A DNA stretch of 64,000 nucleotides. Source: Prorocentrum cordatum (taxonomy: Eukaryota > Sar > Dinophyceae > Prorocentrales > Prorocentraceae). Location of the stretch: positions 248,001-312,000 of the forward strand of contig CAUYUJ010020159.1 of NCBI GenBank assembly GCA_963575745.1. The letters are read 5' to 3'. The notes under the pieces are model-generated. The model saw only the letters and a list, made by a program, of their open reading frames with translations, was not told where the DNA came from and did not search any database. Of the stretch, positions 52,310 through 62,788 are shown one piece after another (the stretch's first letter is position 1; each line of letters starts with the position of its first letter). The position numbers and the translations under genes were made by a program.

Positions 52310-52830
52310 CCTGAAGCGCCCAAGGTCGGTCAAGATGGCTCCAGGAAGGCCTCGGAGACCCCAAGATTGCCTCCACGATGGCTCAAGATAACTCATGTTG
52401 GCTCACGATAGCCGCCGACGCACGTTCGAGAGGCCTCAAGACGGCCCCGCCAAGGACCCCCCAAGAGGCCAGCCTGGCTTCAAAACCTAAGTTTGATGAT
52501 GTTTACCTTCTCGCCTCATCGCTTCTGATCGGCCTCGGATGCTCCAAAATGGCCCCACGATGGCCCAAGGGAGGCCCAAGAGGAACCCAAGAGGACTCCA
52601 AGCCAGCCCCAATAGCGCTCCAAGAACGGCTCTAGAGGGCCTCAAGACGACATGTTTGAGCCTCCGATGGGGGGGACCTGAATCCGTTACCCCTCTCTTT
52701 TTGAGCCTCGGGGGCCAAGACGGCCCCCAGAGGCCTCCCAGACCCTTCCGAAGAGCCCCAAGAGGGCCCATGGACCCTCCAACAGATCCCCAACAGGGCC
52801 CAGAGAGTGCCCAGAGTGGCTCCGCGAGGA
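52310..52830. repeat. Continuation of the CAAGACGGCC satellite, older
   Basis: More diverged GGTCAAGATGGCTCC, CTCAAGACGGCC and CCCAAGAGG units, interrupted by unique sequence. Confidence 0.7.
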
Positions 52831-53844
52831 CCCCAAGGGAGACAGACCTCCGAGAAAACACTTCCAAGGCGGCTGTTGTACTACATGCTTCTACACTTCC
52901 CTAATCAAGGCAACTCGCCTGGCGATCTGTTTCTGGATGAGCTGGTAGGGAAGCGCGAAGCGTCAAGAAGTGCCAGGCCAGAACGCACCCCAGAGACGAA
53001 CGGAAGAGAAGGTCCCTCCTTTTCCCTCGTCCTCATCCCGCTTCCCCTTTCGTCGCCCTCGTCCTCCGCACGCCTCCCTCCTCGTCCTCCTACTCCCTCC
53101 TGCCCTTCCCTCCTCCTTATCGTCCTCCTCGCTCATCACTCACATCCCGTCTCCACCCTCCGCACACCTCTAACATTATTTCTCGTCCTCCGCCGTCGTT
53201 CTGCAATAACTCCCTCAAGAATGCCCGAAAGCTCAGAGCCAATATTGTCTTCAATCCTCCCCCGCGCTCGCTCTCCTCTCTGCTTGCTCCGCCGCCTCCT
53301 CCTCCTCCTCCTCTTCCTCCTCCTCGCTGCCCGTCCTCCTCCCTCTTCCCCCCCTGCCCTTCCCCCTGCTCCCAGTCCTCCCGCCGCCCCCGCTCCCTCC
53401 GAAGCCACACGAGCCCACCCTCTTACTTCCCCGCACTTCCCCATTCCCCCTCCCCGCTATCCCCCTCCCTCTTATACCAGTGCCCCTCCCCCTCCCGCCA
53501 CCACGACCTCGAGCTGCGACCACGACAGCGGCCGCGACGACGGCCGCGCCCACCACGACACCGGCGACGACGGCGGCGGCGAAGGCGCGAACTGCGACCG
53601 ACCCTGAGATCCGACGCAGCGACAACATTTTCCACATCGTAGAAATCACACGCCAGGAACCCTAGACCCCATCTTCCCGGTTGTTTTTCGAGCCGGATCG
53701 ACCTGTGAGGGCCCCAGGGCCCGACGCCAAGGCGAAACGCCCAGCTCGAAACAATGGAGGTGCCAGGATTTCAGGGGGCGACCGACAGCGTGGATAGAAG
53801 AAGAAGAAGAAAAAGAACAACAACAACAGCATGAACACAAACTC
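52831..53844. other. CT-rich unassigned stretch
   Basis: 53020-53470 is pyrimidine-rich (CCCTCCTCGTCCTCC). Ser/Pro/Leu- or Arg/Gly-rich frames on either strand are compositional. No gene recognised. Confidence 0.35.
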
Positions 53845-53972
53845 TTGGCGTTCCGAGCGGACTCCTTGGATCTGCGCTGGACCCCCCTTGCGCGCGGAGC
53901 GCGCCAGGGACGGCGCCTGAGGCGCCGCCTGGGGTCTCAGCGCGGATCCAAGCAATCGGCGTGGAGCGCCAA
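53845..53972. mobile_element. GGCGCTCCGCGC element, copy 5
   Basis: TTGGCGTTCCGAGCGGACTC, CTTGGATCTGCGCTGG at the left; CAGCGCGGATCCAAGCAATC, GGAGCGCCAA at the right. Central CGCGCGGAGCGCGCC palindrome. ACAACAACAGCATGAACACA before it resembles the sequence before copy 2. Confidence 0.75.
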
Positions 53973-54254
53973 CAGCTTGCGCCAACAGCTTGCGTTCCAA
54001 CGCTCCTCGCCAGCGAAGGCGCGCTCCGCGACAGCAGCGGTGCGCTGTGCGACCGGCCGCCGTCCATGCCTTCCACGAGGGCGGCGCCCGAGGCCGCGCG
54101 AGACCCGCGAGGCCGCGCGAGACCCGCCGCCAGGCGTCCCTTCCGGGCCCCCGCGAGTGGGGGGGCCGGAGGTGCGCGGCCACGCGGCGCGGCGGGGGGC
54201 GGGCGCCTCCTCTGGGCCGAAGCGTCGCTGGCTGGGCAGGGGGCAATGGCGGAG

Positions 54255-54680
54255 GAGGGGGAGGAGGAGGAGGAGGAGAGGAGGAGAGGAGGAGGAGGAG
54301 GAGGAGGAGGAGGAGGAGGAGGAGGAGGAGGGGGGAGGAGGAGGAGGAGGAGGAGGAGGAGGAGGAGGAGTGCTTCTCATTGAGAAGGTGAGGGGGGTCT
54401 CCGCGTGAGGTCGAGCAGTCCTCAGCATCATCTGGCCAGGCCAAACGAGGAGGCCGTGGTCACCGCAGACGTGCCTCCACAGCGGGGCAACACTTGGCCT
54501 CTGCGCGCAAAGCTCGACTCGGCATGCAGGCACGTTACCAATAGGAGGAGGAGGAGGAGGAGGAGGAGGAGGAGGAGGAGGAGAAGGGGGGGAGGAGGAG
54601 GATGAGGTGGAGCAGGAGGAGGAGGAGGAGGAGGAGGAGGAGGAGGAGGAGGAGAAGGGGGAGGAGGAGGAGGAGGAGGA
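54255..54680. repeat. Two GGA microsatellites
   Basis: GGAGGAGGAGG runs at 54255-54372 and 54541-54680, separated by about 170 unique bases. Gly-, Arg- and Glu-rich frames are artefacts. Confidence 0.96.
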
Positions 54681-54749
54681 CCAGTGTAAACCCAAGGGCC
54701 AGCAACGATGTTGGAATAAACCATCCCTCCAAGCTGCCTCCTCAAAGGG

Positions 54750-55480
54750 CCCTACAGCGGTGCATTTCGATTGAGGGAACTGCCTCGTTGGAAGGCAACG
54801 GTTAGAAAACCCTGACGCATTTCAAAACATTGTTCTCGGGATCCCAACGCCGTCACGGATCAACCTGACTGTTGCTTTTTGACGATCCTGAACCGTGCCA
54901 GAACGCCATTCCGAGGACTTCAGCACAGCGAATGGACGCAACAGTTGCGCCCTCGTAATCCTGAGTCCTTCCTAGACACCATGTCTGGTACTTTGATCAT
55001 GGGAGTTCCTGTAACTCTTGCAACTGTTAATAACAAATACGGGCGGCGCTAAAACAATAGCAACATGTTGAAAAGGAACCGCCCTCAATCCGTGAAGCTC
55101 GTGCACTTTATGTTAACGACTGCGAGCGGCGCTAAAGCGAAGACCACATGTCGAAAAGAGGTTCACATACATCGGTCAAATTCTTACAATTTTAAACGTT
55201 GGGACGAATGTACGCGACACTAAAGCGATAACCACATTTTGAAAACGGGTTCCCCTGAAGCCGTGAAGCTTTTGCAAATTGTTTAAATGAATGTGCGCGG
55301 CGCTGAGGCGAGAGCCACATGTTGAAAACGACCCGCACTCCATCTGCGAAGCTGCTGCCATGTTTCACATTTCAGGGTCATAAACGGTGAGGCAATCTCA
55401 GGCGCAACGTCCGGCCCGCACTAAAAACTGGCCTCGGGGTGCGACAGGGAGAAGTTGCTTATCAGGAAGAGGAATGGAAG
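54750..55480 (-). mobile_element. Tandem-array-bearing repeat unit, copy 2, inverted
   Basis: Reverse complement of the organisation at 46990-48330: GGGAACTGCCTCG, CGGATCAACCTGACTGTTGC, GTACTTTGATCATGGGAG, then a shorter array (55010-55345), then TTTCAGGGTCATAAACGGTG, CCTCGGGGTGCGACAGGGAG and a GGA run. Confidence 0.65.
55010..55345. repeat. 75-80-bp array, about four units, inverted
   Basis: CCGCCCTCAATCCGTGAAGC, GCGAGCGGCGCTAAAGCGA and ACCACATGTCGAAAA are the complement of the 47-48 kb array units. Confidence 0.85.
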
Positions 55481-55640
55481 AGGAGGAGAAGGAGGAGGAG
55501 GAGGAGGAGGAGGAGGAGGAGGAGGGAGAGGAGGAGGGAGAAAATGAGGAGAAGGGGGAGGAGGAGGGGGAGGAGGAGGAGGAAGAGGAGGAGGAGGCGA
55601 AAGAGGAGGAGAAGGGGAAGAAGGAGGAAGAGGGGGAAGA
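55481..55640. repeat. GGA microsatellite
   Basis: GAGGAGGAGGAGGAGG run with GGGAGAGGAGG variants. Confidence 0.95.
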
Positions 55641-56817
55641 ATGGGATATATAGAGTAGCGCCATGCCAGCCCTGCGCAGTCCGCCGGCGGCTCAGCTTCC
55701 CAGCCACGATAAGCCGGACGTGGCCGCAGGGTCCAAGCGTCGCTGGCGAGGATCGGAAAGAAATGGGAATGGTCAAGTAGCGAAGCGGGCAAATCAGAGA
55801 GCAGAAAATCCACCCCCACAGTAAGCACCACGACAAGCGAGGCCGTTCAGCAAATGTACGCAAGAAAGGAATCGAACAGCGCAGGGCTGTGTAGTCCGCG
55901 ACCAGGGCCGCTTAGTAAATGCCAGATGTCGGGGTCGGGGTGGTTTTTCCCCTCTTGACAGATACTGAAGGTGGGGCGCGGCGTCGTGCACGACCATCCG
56001 GCAATGCTGAGAATTGTGGCAAGAGTCCGTCGCCAAAACGCTGCAGATACTCGCGCCGCATCTCGGGGGGGGCTTTCGCTTGCACGCGTGCCCAAAACCT
56101 CTGGCTCGGAACAAAAGGACCCGCGCGCTCCACAACAACAGGAAATGAATGTGTGGAGGCCCGCGCGCTACAAAACGGGGGAGTCAAAGCTGCCAGAGGT
56201 GGGGTTCGCCGCGCACCACCCTGGAGGAGAGAGGAATCTCAGCCTCCGGTTTGGTTGGCTCCCCGACCCGTGCGCGCTGGTATCTTTGCGCCGTCGCGCT
56301 GCCCCTCCCCCCCGTGTCGATGGGTGTACCACATCTCTGGAGGTTCCCAGAGACCCCCGCAAATCCCCCCAGGAGGCCTCCAGAGGTACCGCACGCCCAG
56401 CAAACGAGTCATCAGGAGCATGCGGGAAGCCATGCGCGGCAACTCGAGACCCAATTCGCAGTCGAAGTTTGTAGTAAGGGCGGGCGGTGAGGAGGGTGAA
56501 AAGTGGGGGTCGGGCGCAGGGTCCGGGCAATGGTGTCTCTATGGGCCACGTATGGGCGATGCATCCTCAATTGCTGTATTCGGCGGGGGAAGAAATTGAG
56601 GTTCCCCGCCTGCACCCGCGCGCGAGACTTGAGGGTCAACGAAAAAAGGAGGCGGGGGGTCCGGGAAAGGCGACGAAAGCAACGTGCGCTGAGGGCGCAT
56701 AAAAAAAGGTTGGAAGCAAAAAACGAAAGCGGTGAGGTGAGTGCCGGAATCCGCCCAGCCAGTCTGACATGCGGAACACTGCGCCTCAGTTTTGGGGATC
56801 TTGAGGGCCAGGGCAAC
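55641..56817. other. Unassigned stretch
   Basis: No gene recognised. Frames such as plus 55919-56599 (226 codons) lack any domain I know. Confidence 0.3.
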
Positions 56818-57060
56818 ATGTGAATTCCCATTGTGGGGAAGAGCAAATTTGTGAATTCACAGTTGGGGGAGAAAAAAAAGGGAAATGTGAATTCACGTTT
56901 CGGAGAAAAAGAAAAATGAATCTGCATTTGGGAATTTGGATACGAATCTGTATGAAGGGCCCATCTTTTGGGAAGAAGGAAACTGTGAACTCAAAGCTTG
57001 GAAGAAAGGGACATGTGAATTCAGATTGTGGGAGAATCGCGGGATCAATTCCAAATCTGT
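56818..57060. repeat. About 35-bp degenerate minisatellite
   Basis: TGTGAATTCACATTGGGGA-like units with GGGAGAAAAAAAAGGGAAA linkers, six or so copies diverging rightwards. Confidence 0.8.
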
Positions 57061-57379
57061 CTTAGGGGTCGACAAGTCAGCGTTTGGGAGCATACGCGGT
57101 CATCAATCGCACAATCAAGACACACTTGCGCTCCACTTCGCCGCCCCGCGCGCGATGTGCAAGAAACGCCCGCGCGCATGAACGATCATGGATGGACGGC
57201 GCGTTTGCACGCGCGGGCAACGCGCGGGCACGAACGACTGGCCATCCATGACCACCAACATTGGATGCCAATCGTGCCCGATCACAGACATGAGCGATAC
57301 ATTGAGCATACATGGGCCGTTCAGCCCCCAGTGAAGACCCCCTGTTGCAGACCCCTTCTTTCACCCTCCAAGACGTAAC
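57061..57379. other. Unassigned stretch
   Basis: Short inverted repeats (GGCACGA ... TCGTGCC at 57218-57270). No gene. Confidence 0.3.
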
Positions 57380-57513
57380 CACTTTTTGGCCAGCGGGCTG
57401 CCAACGCCTCGAAAGGCTGACAAGTGGAAACCGCGAAGGGCTGGCCTCGGAGGCAAGGACGCAAAAAGTACACTAAGGACAACCGTGCGTCCTTACCATG
57501 CGTTCTCACTGTA
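57380..57513. mobile_element. GTCAAACC-family MITE, copy 5, left end uncertain
   Basis: Right end GTGCGTCCTTACCATGCGTT then CTCACTGTA, interior GGCCTCGGAGGCAAGGACGC. The left terminus is not recognisable. Confidence 0.5.
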
Positions 57514-57791
57514 CGTCGGATTCATGCCGAATCATCGACACGCGAGCATCGTCCCCGCAGATCTTGCGGGGCGGAGGCGCGGAATGGCCAATGCAACTAT
57601 CGAGTGCCGCGCGAGGCCTCCAAGACTACTGAGAAACGCTGTCCCGAGCGCGCCGAAACATAGCCCGAAACGCGTGCGCGAATGGGGAACGAAAGGGGAC
57701 GTGTTGAAAGAAGGAGGGGGGGCAGGGAATCCAAACGATAGAATGGCCCATGCCAGGATCTCCACACACACACACACACACACCTGAACCT
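57514..57791. other. Unassigned stretch ending in CA repeat
   Basis: An ACACACACACACACACACAC run at about 57762-57783 abuts GTCGGGC copy M. Confidence 0.4.
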
Positions 57792-57924
57792 GGGTCGGGC
57801 GTGTCCCCCTGCAGACGGATCATAGTCAAGAACAAAAAAAACAAACACGTACAAACGTCCCCAGACATTGTTTTAAATCTATATATATATACATGTCTCC
57901 TGTAGAGGGACAGGCCCGACTTAA
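57792..57924 (-). mobile_element. GTCGGGC element, copy M
   Basis: GGGTCGGGCGTGTCCCCCTG to CTCCTGTAGAGGGACAGGCC then CGACTTAA; 133 bp. The minus-strand start reads AGGTTTAAGTCGGGCC and its end reads CCGACCCAG. Confidence 0.83.
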
Positions 57925-57947
57925 ACCTAAACGGTGCTCAACTTCGC

Positions 57948-58112
57948 GTTTCGTCCTGCGCGGACGCGCGAATAAGTTCTCGCGCTCTCGCGCCGACCTC
58001 GCCCCCCCTGAGGTTGGAGGAGGGGGTATGGGGAGGAGGAAGAGGACGAGGAGGAGGAGCAAGAGGAGAAGGAGGAACGAGGAGGGGAGCAGACGAGGAA
58101 CCGCGAAGCCCA
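57948..58112. repeat. TTCGCGC plus GGA repeat, copy 2
   Basis: CAACTTCGCGTTTCGTCCTG, CGCGCGAATAAGTTCTCGCG, CTCTCGCGCCG, a GGA run and GGAACCGCGAAGCCC, as at 14318-14460. Confidence 0.6.
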
Positions 58113-60769
58113 AACAACCTCGGGCCCTCGCGGGCGCCCCTGCCCCATGGTCGTCGCCTCCCCCCTGGACTGGGTGCTCGTCCTGGGGACATTCCTGGAG
58201 CCACTCGCTCCACTCATGCGTCGATGCTTAGTCGAAAGTCCATCGCCTTGAATCGAACTCGAGTCGAGCTAAAGAGTCCCTTGTGTGATCCCAAGCACCG
58301 AACAACAGAGACGTAACATCTCAGAAAAGCACGACAGGAGCCCTAGACCACGTGCTTCTGCGTCATTCTTCGAGCGGGTTCGATCTGCGAGGGTCCCAGG
58401 CCCGGAACCAAAGAAAACAACGCCCGGACCTGCGGGTCGAACTAGAGTCGAACAGATCCGCCAGGTGGGCCCCAGGAAGGTCCCTAGAACAAACTTCTTC
58501 GTCGGCAGCGAGGCGGGACGATCCGCTCCAGCGTGGCAGCGATGCAGGGGCACTACAGAGCGAATTGGCCGGCCTCTGACTCAGACGCCCCCGAGGAGTC
58601 CTCGAGCCCCGAGAGGGGGGCGGGGTCGTGGCGCGCGACGCGCGATTACCCTCGTGGGACCCCGCAGGTGGGCCGCCCTGGCGACGCCCTTTTCCCTCAA
58701 ACGGGGAGGGGGGGCCCCTGGTCAGGGGGGAAGGGGCCCTGGCCCTCCCCCCCGACGTGCCCACAGGCGCGACGTCCAAGATCTCACGGCACAGAAGAAG
58801 GGCGAGGACAGGAACATAATGATGTCCTGATCGGATTGGCTCAGGCTCCGTATCCAGGACTTCTGGAGGCTTCTTGGAGCTCGTGCTGGACAGCAGGCAA
58901 TATTGGAAACCTTGGCACGTATCATGATCATGACTTCTTCTCTGACAGGGGGGAAGTCGGAGGTGGGAAAAAAGGTGCGAGGAGAGAGGAGGGAGGAAAA
59001 GGGAGGAGGAGGGGAGGCAGGTAGATGAGGGCAGAAAGGGGTTCGAGCGGGATGAGCAGCAGGAGGAGACAGGAGAGACGAGGGTCATGTGACAAAGAGG
59101 AGAGGGAAGGGCAATGGAGAAGGAAGGAGGAGAAGGAATAACGCAAGACCACCTCCTGACGACCAATGCAGCCAGCAGCAACATGGCGCTGGCTCAGATG
59201 GCGCACGGCGCTGCAGCCTCAAGCGACGCCTCCTGTCCTTTCAGCTCTTTCCAGAGCTTGCCAACATCCTTCGCGAGCGCAATTTAACGACGAATGTAAA
59301 GGATCATGTCGAGCGCATGGACGCAAGACCACAACAAAACACAAACAACCACCATTCACACCAACAGCGCACGATACAGCACACCGCGCAGCGCACACAA
59401 CCTCAGCACAACGCGACACACTATACAAGCACGGGCACAGACGAACGCGCACGCGCGCACACTATTCACACACACACACACACACACGCACAAACACATC
59501 TGCGCTCACGCGCGCACACACATCCGCGCTGTTCCCCATGTTGCTCCGTGTCCCTGGTGAGTTGGACAGGAAGGATTGGGCGGTAGAACGGAGAAGATCC
59601 AATAGATAATGAAGGGGGAGGCGTGGAAATGACTCTGGGAGCGCAGGAACTCGAGAACCATCAGCAATGTGCAGATGTCGTATGGGGCTAGAAGAGGAAG
59701 TGGAGCAGAGTGAAACAGGATCGCAGGCGCGTGCGATAACAACTAAGAGGGGACAGCTCGAGGGGAGCACATGCTCCGACAGGAAGGTACGATCCCATAC
59801 CTCTGAGGCTTCGATGCTTCCGCACCTTGGGTCCCCGACCTCCCGACCACTTCACGGTAAGAGCTTGTTCGTCTCGTGTACTCTTTTCACGGCCCAGTGA
59901 CCCAGAAACGGCCCCCGAATGCCGAAAACGGCAGACACACACACCATCTGGCGCGCTGTGGTGCCACTAGCGGCAGGGGGAGGAAGAGGGAGGAAGAGAG
60001 GAGGAGGACGAGGAGAAAGGAGAAAGAGAAAAAGAACCCCCGAAGGATCCCCCTGGTCTCCCGTAATTTCGCGAAATCTCCTCCTCCTCCTCCTCCTCCT
60101 CGTCCTCCTCCTCCACCTCCCAGCCAAAAACCGATCAGAACTGGTCTCCGTACTGTTTCGATCTGCTTGCAGCCGTGGCGATGACCAGGGGTGACGAAGG
60201 CCACCGAAGGCCAGATGACGAGGAACGAGGATAATGAGGAGAAAGGCTCCCGAAGCCGTAGCGACAGCATGCAATGCTTAGGCAATGCTGGCTGCTGGCT
60301 CGGGATGCACCCTGCCATTTGAGAATGCATCGTGCGATCCGGCCATACTTCAGGGACCTGCGCTGACACATCTGACCCTCCTCCGACGCAAAATTCGCTT
60401 AGAACGGCTCGCCCAGCCCCGCGCAGGGTCCCAGATCGAGTTCCGACTGTCCCAGAGTCCCCAAACATCTGTTGTTGTGATTTGTTTGCAACTTCGCTCC
60501 ACACAAGTTTAGAAATCTTGCTGGAGACCAGCTCTTCACCTCGAGTTGCTTGTTTTTGAGTTTGCTGGGGCACAGTGAGGGCCATCATAACCCGAACACC
60601 GCAAGAGCAATAACTACCAAAACCAGAAACGCTCGTCGTGCGTCTGCTCATGACTCAGGAACGCTTCCAACTGCCGAGAACCGCGAACAAAAATCTGATC
60701 TCAATTTCGACCCCGCACCCACACGACGAGGAGGGAAACAACCGGGGGAGGGTGGGGAAAAATGGGGCG
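58113..60769. other. Long unassigned stretch
   Basis: Mostly unique. A minus-strand frame at 59203-59290 reads ALAKDVGKLWKELKGQEASL then EAAAPCAI and stop, coding-like but isolated. A CA repeat lies at 59458-59520 and CCT runs at 60080-60118. Frames on the minus strand 59887-60651 show no known domain. Confidence 0.3.
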
Positions 60770-60836
60770 CAGAACTTCGCGCTTCGCGCTTCGCGCGAAG
60801 CGTGGGTCACATCGCGCTCTCGCGCCGGCCGCCAGG
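60770..60836. repeat. TTCGCGC hairpin, partial copy 3
   Basis: AACTTCGCGCTTCGCGCTTC then GCGCGAAGCG and TCGCGCTCTCGCGCCG; lacks the GGA run. Immediately precedes GTCGGGC copy N. Confidence 0.6.
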
Positions 60837-60839
60837 GTT

Positions 60840-61234
60840 AGGTCGGGCAGGTCCTCCTGCAGGCGGATTTTGGACGACATATGAAGCATGGTAAAAACAT
60901 GTTCCAACATAGCGACAAATAGTAGAACAATCATCACAAGACATTTTTTACTCTTTTTCGCCTATCTATGCTTGCACTGAAGGGGTCCTAACAGAAATTG
61001 AAAGATTTGGCCAAAACTTCCACCGATGCTGGTAGCCGGCTGGGCTCCCGGGTCCCCGGTTCCGCGTTCCCGGGTTCCTGGTCATTGGTTCCGGGCCGAT
61101 TTCGGTGGGTTCTGGGTTCCCGGTTTCCCGGACGATCTCCTTATCGATCTCTTTATCGATCCCATTTCGAGCCATCCACTGATTGGGGCTTTTCTCTGGT
61201 GGAATTGCTCCTGCAGAAGGACATGCCCAACTTG
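60840..61234 (-). mobile_element. GTCGGGC element, copy N, with insertion
   Basis: AGGTCGGGCAGGTCCTCCTG to GCTCCTGCAGAAGGACATGC then CCAACTTGAG. 395 bp. The centre has TTCCCGGGTTCC-type repeats (61050-61130) not seen in other copies. Confidence 0.72.
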
Positions 61235-61451
61235 AGAGTAGAAGAGGATGAGAGAGGCTCAGAAGTCGGGCGAAGGCTGGCAGACCCGTGGCTGCTAAAA
61301 CGGAGCTCTGGGAAATTGCTCGTTTTCTTCTTCTTCTTCTGGGAAGCAGCCTGTTTACTAGATTATGGTGCACTGAGCTTTATTCTGGGAGTTTGTTTTG
61401 TTCTTCCGGGAAGACCGTTCCATAAACATAGCAGCCACGGACTTTTTGGAG
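61235..61451. other. Unassigned stretch
   Basis: Includes a TTCTTCTTCTTC run near 61325. No gene. Confidence 0.35.
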
Positions 61452-61640
61452 TCCCGAAGCGGTGCGGTGACAGACCGTGCGGTGACCTCGAAATCCTCCA
61501 AGACCTCACCGCACGGTCCGTCACCGCACAGTCTTGGGACCCCGGATGCCCCTGTCGCCCGAGACATCGTCGGAGAACGACCCGAGTCCCAAAACCGTGC
61601 GGTGACCCCGAATCCCCACCGAGTCACCGCACGGTGTGGC
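61452..61640. repeat. Clustered CCGTGCGGTGA / TCACCGCACGG inverted motifs
   Basis: The 10-11-base motif occurs direct at about 61453, 61470 and 61596, and inverted at about 61505, 61519 and 61624. The terminal pair 61452-61475 and 61624-61637 could form TIRs of a roughly 185-bp element. Confidence 0.7.
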
Positions 61641-61671
61641 CACCACCCCGTTTGGGGGCCCCGAATAGAAG

Positions 61672-61850
61672 CCTCCTAGATGGGGTCCGAGTAGATGGGG
61701 TCGGAAGATCGCGCCGCCTCGCCGATACATCGGCGATGTATCAGCGATGTATCGGTGATGCACCGGCGATGTATCGTCGACGTCGGCGATGCATCGGCGA
61801 CGTCGACGTGAAGCAAATTGGGCTCCACATCGAGCCGCATCTACGATGCA
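61672..61850. repeat. GATGCATCGGC palindromic repeat, copy 3
   Basis: CCTAGATGGGGTCCGAGTAG, GGAAGATCGCGCCGC, then GATACATCGGCGATGTATCA steps and GTCGACGTCGGCGATGCATC. Bracketed by a direct repeat GTGTGG(C/T)CACCACCCCGT then TTGGGGGCCCCGA (61633-61663 and 61852-61883). Confidence 0.85.
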
Positions 61851-62034
61851 TCGGTGTGGTCACCACCCCGTTTGGGGGCCCCGAGACTTGCCAGCCTTCG
61901 CCCTGCTGCCGAGGGGCACCGGGGAGCCGAGCCGCGAGGAGCGCGAGGCGCTTCTTGCGCCCCCGAGGGCGCCCCCCTCGAGGAGGGGTGCAACGTGGGT
62001 GCCACCTGCAGGGCCCCCCGAGGGCCCCTCGAGG

Positions 62035-62106
62035 GCTCCTCCTCCTCCTCCTCCTCCTCCTCCTCCTCCTCCTCTTCCCTCTTCATCCTCCTCCTCCTCC
62101 TCCTCC
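62035..62106. repeat. CCT microsatellite
   Basis: TCCTCCTCCTCCTCC run interrupted once by TTCCCTCTTCA. Confidence 0.95.
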
Positions 62107-62211
62107 TGCAGCCCTCGACCCCCATCATGTGGGGATGCTGCCGTCCAGATGGGGCCCGGGCCCGAGCAGCTGGTGTCAGAGGCAGGGCTCGACCAAAAAG
62201 GTGCTTGTCTT

Positions 62212-62402
62212 ATGTCGGGCGTGTCCCCCTACAGGAGGATTCTCGACGAAACATTAAACATACCCCAAACATACTCCAAAAAGGCCAAACAAATACTCCA
62301 AAAATAGTCCCCAGACTATTTTTGGAGTATGTTTTGACTATTTTGGGGGTATTTTTTATTTTTCATCGAAACTCCCCCTGTAGTGGGACACGCCCGACTT
62401 AA
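62212..62402 (-). mobile_element. GTCGGGC element, copy O
   Basis: ATGTCGGGCGTGTCCCCCTA to CCCCCTGTAGTGGGACACGC then CCGACTTAA; 191 bp. It contains an internal inverted pair around CCAAAAATAGTCCCCAGACT / ATTTTTGGAGTAT. On the minus strand it ends GCCCGACATAAG. Confidence 0.85.
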
Positions 62403-62654
62403 TGGTTGTCGTTGTCGTTGTGCTGTCGAATCTCCCTCGCTCTGTCTCCAATCCGCCTCTGCTGCAAAACGAAGTCGAAACGAACACGGCCCAAGATAAT
62501 CATCGGCCTGCACGTCGCGCCGCATCGCCGACATACAGAGGATGCGGCGCCTTCCTCCGAGCCCATCTGACTCGACCCCGTCTCGGAGGCCTGGAATGTG
62601 CTGCTCCCCCACCACAGAGTAAGACCAAGCGAGGGCGAGGATAAGGTCGGGTGA

Positions 62655-62785
62655 GGAAAAATCGAGAATATCTGATAGCTGGCGGCTCTGGAAAATGTCT
62701 CGGGCGCCGCGGCCTTCACAGAGCGTTCCAGAACGCTCTGACAGCCTTCCGGAACGCCCTGGAACGGATTTATCCTCGTCGCAGC
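62655..62785. repeat. Dispersed repeat with AATGTCTCGGGCGCC block, copy 2
   Basis: GGCGGCTCTGGAAAATGTCT, CGGGCGCC, CAGAGCGTTCCAGAACG, CTGGAACGG and TCCTCGTC, matching 13620-13730. Ends at copy P. Confidence 0.6.
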
Positions 62786-62788
62786 GTT

